From Larix kaempferi (lineage: Eukaryota; Streptophyta; Pinopsida; Pinales; Pinaceae), in the NCBI GenBank assembly GCA_027924585.1, contig BSBM01000261.1:2621501-2685500 (forward strand): DNA of 64,000 nt. The letters run 5' to 3'. The notes beneath the pieces were generated by a model. That model made no database searches, was not told the DNA's origin, and saw only the letters and a list, made by a program, of their open reading frames with translations. Position numbers and translations under genes: made by a program. Positions 56,746-64,000 of this stretch are shown one piece after another (position 1 is the stretch's first letter; each line of letters begins with the position of its first letter).

Positions 56746-57302
56746 CACAATCAAGCCCACTTAGCTTCTACCCCATTTCCAAAACCTTAGCAAGTATTGT
56801 GCCTTATGAACTATTCAGTTGGAGCTCCCTTAACTCTTATATTTAAGTATTGAGAGGCTTTTGCAGTTCAACATATAACATCTTTTTGGGGATTATCTGT
56901 GTAGATTAAGTCATTAATCTATGACCCATATTCATGAGTATTAGTTGCAACTAACCTATTTCTCATGATTTTGAATAGTGCACTTAACACTCATTGCATT
57001 ACACGAGTGAAGAAGTGGGATTGAAACTAGCGAAATGAATCATCACCTTCGTGGCTTGCACTCAATAACCAAGATTTCCTGAGAGATCATCCATCCCAAG
57101 ACTTGTTTAGCTCAAGTGTGAAGTTTTCCCCACAATCATGTCCACTTAGCTTACTACCCTATTTGGAAAACCTTAGTAAGTATTCTGCTTTATGAACTAT
57201 TCAATTAGATCTCCCTTAACTCTTATATTTGAGTATCGAGAGTCTTTCCCACTCCAACCTATGATATATCATTTTTATTTTAAAACAAAATATAAAGAAT
57301 AG

Positions 57303-57538
57303 GAGTAAGCTAAACTCTAGATGATTTGCACTTTTCCGGTGCTTTTTGCCGGAATCTGGCGATGTGATTTGTTGCTGAAATCATGATTTTGATTGCAGAA
57401 ATTGATTCCTCGAGTATCCCAAAGGCACCCTAATTATGCAATTCCAACAACCCAAAACTGCCATTTCAACAATTTTAACCAGATTTTGACCAAAAAAATA
57501 ATCAATTTTGGATACATATCGTAAAGTTTAGCTTACTC
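57303..57538. mobile_element. MITE candidate with 14 bp terminal inverted repeats
   Basis: GAGTAAGCTAAACT at 57303-57316 and its exact complement AGTTTAGCTTACTC at 57525-57538 bound 236 AT-rich bases without coding potential. AAGAAT occurs 2-3 bases outside both ends (57295-57300 and 57542-57547), a possible duplication. Superfamily not assigned. Confidence 0.7.
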
Positions 57539-57599
57539 TTGAAGAATGAAAATAAATAAAAAATTATCATATTTTTTATTTATATTAAATTATAATTTA

Positions 57600-58342
57600 A
57601 ACAACCCCGTTCTCTCTCCCATGGTGGGACCTCCATGTCATCACAACAACCCATGGTAGGACCACCATGTCATGCATCACAACCAAAGTGATTTGAACGT
57701 AATGATAATAATAATAAATGCTCCCCCGGCATCTTAGCTTCCAAACCAAACGGAACGTGAAGAGGATGTGCCCTCACGACGGTGCTCACGTGAATGAAGT
57801 CGTGGATCTCGTACCTAAAAACATATAACTAGGATTCTACAAAACCCTACTAATTTCTTTTCAATTATGCCCACTCCACGGATTTCTTCCTCACGCGTGA
57901 CGCGTCAAAGGTACGCGGACCAAGGAATAAAGGCCCGCCTGTAGATTCCCATCTGTAATACGTATTTACCTAATTCGTTCGAATTCCGATTTCTCTTCTG
58001 CCAATTTGCTGACCCATTTCGATCTCCTCGAGATTTGGATTTGACTTTGTTCTCCGTTTTCCATCTCATGGCTTTAAATTATTGAAAATTGGCCTCTCAG
58101 TTAGGGTGGTTTCTGTTTATGTTAGATAAATTGGATCTCACTTACCCCAGTTACCCCTGCCTTCAAATTGCGTAAAAGCTTGCCAAGCTGTGACTTGATT
58201 TCGACAGATCGGCCTTCAAATTGTGTTAAAGCTCGCCAAGCTGTGACTTGATTTCGACGGATCGATACAAGTTTTGTTGGTTTAGATCGAAGTGCAGTGT
58301 GAAGGTCACAATTATTTTTCTGCACACGTCAAACAGTTAACG
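57600..58342 (+). promoter_or_regulatory. Promoter and 5' UTR exon of GLTP-like gene
   Basis: From about 57720 the sequence becomes less AT-rich, with CACGTG (57789-57794), ACGCGT-type CpG motifs (57890-57905) and pyrimidine-rich stretches, unlike the repeats before it. A strong splice donor ACG/GTAAGAG ends the UTR exon at 58342. The exon carries a 53-base tandem duplication (58159-58211, 58212-58264). No clear TATA box; the transcription start is not placed. Confidence 0.55.
58159..58264 (+). repeat. 53-base tandem duplication in 5' UTR
   Basis: GCCTTCAAATTG... units at 58159 and 58212 differ at only a few positions. Confidence 0.92.
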
Positions 58343-58911
58343 GTAAGAGAGCTTTTCTGTGCATTGTGGTGATCTTTGTTATTTAGTTTAAAAATAATAA
58401 ATCTGTTGCAAGATATTAAAACATTGCAGGGCAAACTAATTTAATTCTTGGATTGAAAGATGATGAGTGTCGGTTTATGGTTGTGGGTAAATTACTTCTT
58501 CAGTACAGAATTGTTCTTATATGGCAGTGAAAGCTACAAAATCCATCTATTTTGTGCGGGCCTCTAACATCAGGCAGCTCTTTAAAATTCCGAAAGTTTT
58601 GATGAAGAATAATTCACAGTAGTGTTTATTGTCTCACTCCAACTTGGACATTGTTTACAGCTTCTTTTTTTTTTCAAATTTCAAATTTAATGTTTTTCTA
58701 AAGTATGATTATTAATTAATTGATTTGATGGTGCTATTCCTCCCTCAAATTCTAGTATTTAATTTAATTTAATTTTTGTTGTTTAAATGATATATTTTTG
58801 GCAAATGTTGTTTAGATTCTCTCTTAGCCAACCATCGATTCTGGGTTGATGGATTAGCTGTGTTATCTTCTTCGTTTCATTGATTTTCAGATTGCCTATT
58901 TGTTTTGGCAG
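58343..58911 (+). other. 5' UTR intron of GLTP-like gene
   Basis: Starts GTAAGAG and ends TTTGTTTTGGCAG, U-rich throughout. Length 569. Confidence 0.65.
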
Positions 58912-59064
58912 TGACTAGGGATTTGGCGAACATTTGGTGCTTTGACATGGAGGGGACTATTTTTACTCCGTGCTTGGAGGTCCTACCTAATGTGAAGTCT
59001 GCCGATGGTGATATACAGACAAAGCCATTCTTGGATGCCTGCCGGCTTGTGTTGCCTGTGATCG
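58912..59064 (+). CDS. GLTP: Glycolipid transfer protein (GLTP family), first coding exon
   Basis: The exon lies between acceptor TTTTGGCAG and donor ATCG/GTATGC. ATG at 58947 begins MEGTIFTPCLEVLPNVKSAD; KPFLDACRLVLPVI follows. This matches the N-terminus of plant GLTP1-type proteins (MEGTVFTP start; TKPFL; VLPV-D-KFG), which carry glycosphingolipids between membranes in the cytosol using the GLTP fold. The exon ends in phase 1 (G|xx), as needed to continue Asp-Lys-Phe-Gly. The next exon, which would start the glycolipid-binding part, was not found in the window. The upstream ATG-less extension from 58905 is UTR. About 40 of about 200 residues are visible; whether the gene is functional cannot be told. 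Confidence 0.8.
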
Positions 59065-60813
59065 GTATGCATGGTTTTCTACCCGCTTTTTCCTTCCGTC
59101 AGTGTCAAACAGTTGCCGCAGCTTCAGGGTAAATACTCACAAGGCCCTAATAATTACATGTCTACAAAATATAGACCCCAAAGCAAACTGTGGATAGTAC
59201 ACAAACACACGGAATAGGAATAGACATGTCAATAAGTTTGGGACCTTGGGATCACATTTTGATTCTTATTCCAAGAAACTGTCGTCATTCAGCTTATAAT
59301 TTTCTCTTGTATGCCTAAGCTCTAAACTTAATGACAGAGGAAGAATATTGAGCTTTGTGGGTATATATCCTGATAAAATATGAAGCTTGAGTCGCCAATG
59401 TTAATTCACAAGAGTATGGTGAGTAATCAATCATACGAAGAGCAAAAAAATGACCAGGATTAGTTGTGTTTGTAGCATTTGAAAAATTGCTCCAGTTAAT
59501 AAAATGGACTTTTACACCATTCATATTTTCAAAGTACAGAATTACTTCATCATTTTCTTCGTAAGTTTTCTCCTTTCTTTTCGTTAATTTAGAGTTTAAG
59601 GTTGTCTTTTGCAATCAATTCCGGTGACTGTTTTTTTGACATAGATATATAGATCAATAACGACTTCTAAACATCCTGATGCATAAACCACTTTTCTTAT
59701 TGGACTGGAACACATAAACGTTTCCTTTTTTAAGAATCTTAGATCTGTGTGGTATTTGGTACAGTATTTCTGTTATCATCAATTTCCCTAGCACGTTGGA
59801 ATTGAAGTCATTAGAGTTGCGATGAAATCATAAATCATGTTGCTTTTGGCAAGATTGTAATTGTTTCATAAAGTCACATAAGTGGGTCATCCTAGTAATT
59901 TGCATTCTTGTCTTCTATTGCATTCCAATTACATACTCATATTTGCACTCTTACCTTGACCTTTTTTGGGGTTGTCCATCTGTCAGTTTCATTGTAAAGG
60001 TTACGCGAGTTGGTTCTTATTTTGCAAATAAATAAAATTTTATCTTCCTTTTCCATTTGCCAACATTCAAACGTAATTTTGGTTCTAGGTTTCAATCAGT
60101 GATATTCTTCTAGTAGCACAGTTTTACTATTGCTTTTTCTTTAAATTGAAATTTTAAGGCAATGATATTTGGAAGTATATATTAAAGTTCTTCTATACCC
60201 CAGCCATTTTGTAGTGTCTTAAGCCCGTCCTTAGTTTTGATTTGTTTCGGTTGCTTTTATTTGTTACAATAACCTTGAATTTTACCTTGCTCCAATTTTC
60301 TTGCATGAAACTTTTCACTCACACTTCAGATCTAGTGGTCTTATTTATATTATAAGAATAATAAACGACTTTCACTTTTTGGGCCATATCCAAAATCCTG
60401 CTGCTTTACATGTATTTTTATCCCAAAATAAGCACTCTAGTCTTTGATATTGCTTGCTAATTTTTTCTTTATCATTATATTTAGAGTTTCAGGGAAGTCA
60501 GTTCCAAGCTAATGATATTAATGTAGCCTTTCAAGAGCTCTATTGTTACATTAATATTGTCAATAACATATTAATGGAACAAGCAACTTTTTCTTATTGG
60601 CCCATATCCAATTTTATCCCAAAATAAGTGCTCTAGTTTCTGATATTGCTTTGCTAGTTTTTTCTATATCATTCTATTTTAGATTTGCAGGGAAGTCAGT
60701 GCCAAGGTAATGATATTAAAGTAACCTTATCAAGAGTTCATTGTTACATTAATATTGTCAATAACATATTTTAACATTTTCAATTAAAAAATTGCAATGA
60801 ACCACAAAGATTT
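59065..60813 (+). other. GLTP-like gene intron 2, proximal part
   Basis: AT- and T-rich intron-like DNA from donor GTATGC. Contains an imperfect tandem duplication of about 200 bases (60367-60577, 60586-60775; shared ATTGTTACATTAATATTGTC). No exon recognised. Confidence 0.55.
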
Positions 60814-60948
60814 TGTTGAGGTTCACAAGCCGAAAGAGGGGATTGAATGGAACCAAAAGGCCAACCCAAGAACCTGTAGTAAAACAGGAAAAACCAGCTT
60901 TAAAGAAGTGTGCTAGGGCTGAATCGAAAGTCCATTAGAGAGAGAAAG

Positions 60949-61364
60949 ATGCCCAAGCATGAGTGTATTACACATGAGATTCACAAATGCACATAAACGA
61001 GAAAATATGCCAATCACAAAAGAACGCCAAAGATTGATTGCTTGTAGGCTTAAAAACTCTTGTATTTGAGAGCCTTAACTCAATGATCCAAAAAGTTGAT
61101 CTACAAATGAGGTTTGGCTTGTATATTCATATAGAACCTAAATATGCAACTCAAAGATGCCCAAGCATGAGTGCACTACACATGAGATTCACAAATGCAC
61201 ATAAACGAGAAAATATGCCAATCACAAAAGAACTCCAAAGATTGATTGCTTGTAGGCTTAAAAAATCTTGTATTTGAGAGCCTTAACTCAATGATCCAAA
61301 AAGTTGATCTACAAATGAGGTTTGGCTTGTATATTCATATAGAACCTAAATATGCAACTCAAAC
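60949..61364. repeat. 208-base tandem duplication
   Basis: Units 60949-61156 and 61157-61364, nearly identical (GATGCCCAAGCATGAGTG start). Followed at 61565-61740 by about three to four degenerate repeats of GAGTGGGTTTATGGATACCC. Confidence 0.92.
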
Positions 61365-61754
61365 AGAGCATCCTCCCAAGAGGAGTTACAGGGCCCAGGC
61401 CCACATAAGTATGTGTGTACTTCCCAAAAGGGTTATTGAGCCTACATATTGAAGTTGACTAGGTTTACCTTAACCATAACCTAGTATTATAATAAATGAT
61501 GGCCTTAGCCATAATCAATGCCTAACCAAATGCATTAATGACACAAATAATGAATACAAATATGAGTGGGTTTATAGATACTCAACTCAACTCAGGGTTG
61601 GTTGAGGCCAAAATACAAATGAGAGTGGGTCTATGGATACCCATCTAATATAGTTGTGAGTGGGTTTATGGATACCCAACTCAAATAGGTTGGTTGTAGC
61701 CAAGATACAATAGTGAGTAGGTTTACGAATACCAACTCAAAATAGGGTTTGCCT

Positions 61755-62939
61755 CATAGTTGCACGGGCACTGCTCCCGGGATTTTGGCAACCCGTACCC
61801 GACGTTTTCCCGCTCCTAGGAGCTTGGGAGCTGGTTCGAAACGTCCCCTTTTTGTTGGGAGCTTCTCTGGGAGCTTGGGAACTTTTTGGGAACTTGCTTT
61901 AGCCGCTCCCTTTTTATTGGGAGCTTGTAGAAGCTCCTTGTCTGTTTAGGAGCTTCCAGAAGCTCCTAAATAGACAAGGAGCTTCTACAAGCTCCCAACC
62001 ATGTGGAGCCCAAAATCATAAGAAATATCTCGAAAATCAATTGAATGATTGTTGTTTATTGTGCCAAGAAATCACCAATAATAAAAATTCCAATTGAATC
62101 TATCAATAACGCCATTTAAAAATTTTCAAGGTTATATAAATTAAGAGGGCTCACACCTCTTAAATGTTTAGATCCATTCACACTCAAAATATAAGTTGCT
62201 AGTGTACTTAAGTGAATAAACATGTATCTTTCTACAATATTAAGATATTGAACAACTTTAATTCATGTCTCAAATGTTTATAGCTAGCTTACGTTATTCA
62301 TATTGATTGATATAGCAATTTAGGATCATAAACCACATCAAACTCAAAATACTGAAGACTTTGAAAATTTGTTACTTGAACTTGAAACAATCAAGTTCAT
62401 TCACATCAGAAGTAAGTAGAAGTTACCATAAAAAAAATGCAAAGGCACCCAAATACTAAGCACTCTTAGGAGCAATAATAGAGATGGAGTTGAAACACGG
62501 AATTAGAAAAGATTGAATCTTATGATTTATAAAGTTATTTGTGCTTCATACACACACACACACATATATATATATGCAATTTTCCTTTACAAAATCGTAA
62601 ACATACCATGGCACTAGAGTCATGCACAATTAGGGTTTACATCAGGTCACACAAACCCAATTTTTGTATAATCTGGACCTAGAGGAGTGAACAAATTTAA
62701 AATGATTGAATTTCATGACACTATAGGCTTAAGAGGCTAAAATAGTTTAAGCTATGAAATTAATCAATTATGTTTTTTTAACTCTTTAATTTTTTGTAAT
62801 ATATTTTAAAAAATTAATATATATTATTGCTGCTCCGAACCCGACGTTTCCTGCAAATTTGGGGAAAGCTTCTAGCTGTACCGGATACTCGTACCCACGT
62901 ACCCAACGTACCCGCGTTCCAGAAACTTGTGCAACATAG
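61755..62939. mobile_element. Non-autonomous hAT-like transposon
   Basis: Flanked by 8-base direct repeats GTTTGCCT (61747-61754) and GTTTTCCT (62940-62947), 7 of 8 identical. Imperfect terminal inverted repeats: CATAGTTGCAC and, complemented at the right end, CTATGTTGCAC. Subterminal GGGTACGGGT/ACCCGTACCC-type motifs occur at both ends (about 61786-61805 and 62880-62925), as in plant hAT elements. No transposase. Contains a long palindrome (61917-61998) and CA/TA microsatellite (about 62548-62575). Confidence 0.75.
61917..61998. repeat. Long near-perfect palindrome
   Basis: Two 40-base arms starting TTGGGAGCTTGTAGAAGCTC, separated by 2 bases (61957-61958), with a single G/T mismatch at 61944. 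As RNA it would be an uninterrupted hairpin with one G-U pair. Related GGGAGCTTGGGA-type words precede it (61815-61890). Confidence 0.95.
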
Positions 62940-62958
62940 GTTTTCCTTATTCACAACA

Positions 62959-64000
62959 TCCCCCCCCCCCAACTTGAACAAGAGGCCTTGGAAGATGCAT
63001 TACACCAGAATTTCACCCTTTAATGCTGAATGAGGGCCAGTTAGTGAAGATATAACCCCCCTTGAATGCCATATCTCCAACACCAAGATGGTTCCACAAC
63101 TTGGTGAAGGTGGCCTCTGGTAGTGGTATAGGAGAAGGATTCATTGAAGCACACTGATTGGTTGAAGGTACAGAGGATGGTACAAGCTATATCTGATTGC
63201 AAAGGTGCTGAGTGTAGTACATCCAAGAAGGATCACCATCATAGTATGTAAGGAAGGGATCCATTGAAATATGTGTAGAATAATCTTAAGAAATAGTGGG
63301 ATAGATCTTACAAACTAGTGAATAGAGACTACATCAAAGAAGGTGATAAAATTCTTATACCCCCATAAGAAAAGTGGTCATAAGCCCAAAAGTGTTACTA
63401 TGAACCAACTCCAATAGTTGATAGTTGTGCCTAGCATCACAATCAAATGAAGTATCCATTGGAAAATCACCAACTCTTGTAACATAAACAATGTCCCCAT
63501 ATGTCACAGGGTCAATAATGAGATCATCACACCTAGAATACGTAAAGTCTAATATCCAAAATGCATCACAATATGTGCACTGTTAGGAGAATCTATCAAA
63601 CCCAACAATTGTATAGAAGTTTTCATAGGAGGTACATCGAATTGTAATAGAGAAAGATCCACTATAATAGGTTGATAATCATCCGCAAAAGAATTTTCAG
63701 AAGATTTAGTGGAAATTGAATGTGAACAAAAACTTCATCAAATATAGCATTTGTACGAGAAGGATCATATAGACAATATATTGGAATATGGGCCCATTTA
63801 ATTGATCCAAAAAACCTGAAATGCAAAATTGATGAAGTCATACCTTGATCAAGGGTTTGGCACAATATATCAAACCCATTTGTAGAGTGCACGTCTAGAT
63901 GTGCATTGTAAACTATGTTAGCAGTATCATCTAGAAGATACTCCTTGCACACTACTACTCTTGCAAGTTCTTCAACCTCTTGAAGACAAGCCAAATAATA
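62959..64000 (-). other. Presumed internal region of the reverse-strand retroelement
   Basis: About 1 kb to the window edge. Reverse-strand frames at 63662-63994 and 63041-63226 have no motif of RT, RNase H or integrase that I recognise. Could be a 3' noncoding part of an LTR element or plain intron sequence. Confidence 0.35.

Larger units (their letters stand above)
55351..57272 (-). repeat. Three tandem units with 5S rRNA-like segment
   Basis: Units begin TCTACATAGAG(T/C)AAGTCATTAATC at about 55351, 56451 and (variant) 56898; net lengths are roughly 425, 447 and 375 bases after removing the retroposon in unit 1. Each has, on the reverse strand, a segment resembling the inner part of plant 5S rRNA. 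Unit 2 has a 27-base internal duplication (56662-56688 and 56689-56715). This could be a Cassandra-type TRIM LTR array or decayed 5S rDNA. No tRNA-Met primer site was seen, so neither is proven. Confidence 0.78.
60814..62958 (-). mobile_element. Candidate LTR of a reverse-strand retroelement
   Basis: Ends TGTTGAGG (60814) and TTCACAACA (62958) give TG...CA with a 5-base inverted end. Directly right is a run of eleven C (62960-62970), i.e. on the reverse strand a purine tract TTGGGGGGGGGGGATG abutting the LTR start. Removing the hAT-like insertion leaves about 960 bases, including a 208-base tandem duplication. The second LTR would lie beyond the window, so this is a candidate. Confidence 0.6.

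Noticed and set aside
59315-59614. 99-codon reverse frame in GLTP intron 2
   Set aside because: Low-complexity, no motif, antisense to an intron; probably chance.
60483-60720. Two CAG/GGAAGTCAGT(G/T)CCAAG/GTAATG-like sequences that resemble 16-base micro-exons
   Set aside because: They belong to a tandem intronic duplication, one lacks the donor, and the encoded residues do not continue GLTP.
63662-63994. 110-codon reverse frame near the window edge
   Set aside because: Not matched to any retroelement domain I know; recorded only as an unassigned region.

Overview
The window is plant nuclear DNA dominated by nested, decayed LTR retrotransposons. I find one host gene and only its 5' end. Low gene density, nests several layers deep, a roughly 4.2 kb LTR, large Ty3/gypsy elements of Tat-like and Athila-like type, and a gene whose second intron takes up retroelement sequence all point to a large-genome seed plant. 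A gymnosperm is plausible, but this is inference. No bacterial, organellar, CRISPR or tRNA feature was seen.

Layout. (1) 1-7158: 3' half of a chromovirus (RT, RNase H, integrase, chromodomain, then a very long 3' LTR). (2) 7159-7489, 14215-14310 and 42314-43120: pieces of one old uncharacterised repeat ('copy A'). A diverged sister, 'copy B', lies at 45740-46830. (3) 7490-14214: a reverse-strand Ty1/copia element in copy A, with two LTRs, tRNA-iMet primer site, polypurine tract and CAAAT target duplication. (4) 14311-41400: a large Tat-like Ty3/gypsy element. It has gag, protease, RT, integrase, a second RNase H after integrase, an antisense probably spliced gene, tandem repeats and a hairpin array. 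(5) 20381-32128: an Athila-like element with an env-position ORF, inserted into the Tat-like element with a perfect CCTAC duplication. (6) 41401-42408: a second copy of half a copia LTR plus its flank, recording a rearrangement around the Tat-like element. (7) 43121-47785: unannotated DNA with a LINE remnant and copy B. (8) 47786-53517: a second reverse-strand copia element, internally deleted, with a 0.5 kb array of short hairpins. (9) 55351-57272: three tandem units carrying 5S rRNA-like sequence, the first split by a poly(A) retroposon with a 17 bp target duplication. (10) 57303-57538: a MITE candidate. (11) about 58000-59064: 5' UTR exon and first coding exon of a glycolipid transfer protein gene. 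(12) 60814-64000: a candidate LTR in the downstream intron, itself hit by a hAT-like element.

All retroelement reading frames carry stops or frameshifts. Many stops fall where the surrounding reading frame suggests a former CAG or CGA codon, as expected from methylcytosine deamination in silenced DNA.

The most unusual signal cuts across elements. Noncoding parts of four unrelated LTR elements (chromovirus LTR, first copia LTR, 3' region of the Tat-like element, 3' region of the second copia) each hold a run of short perfect inverted repeats. Within each run the stem sequence changes from unit to unit while complementarity is kept.
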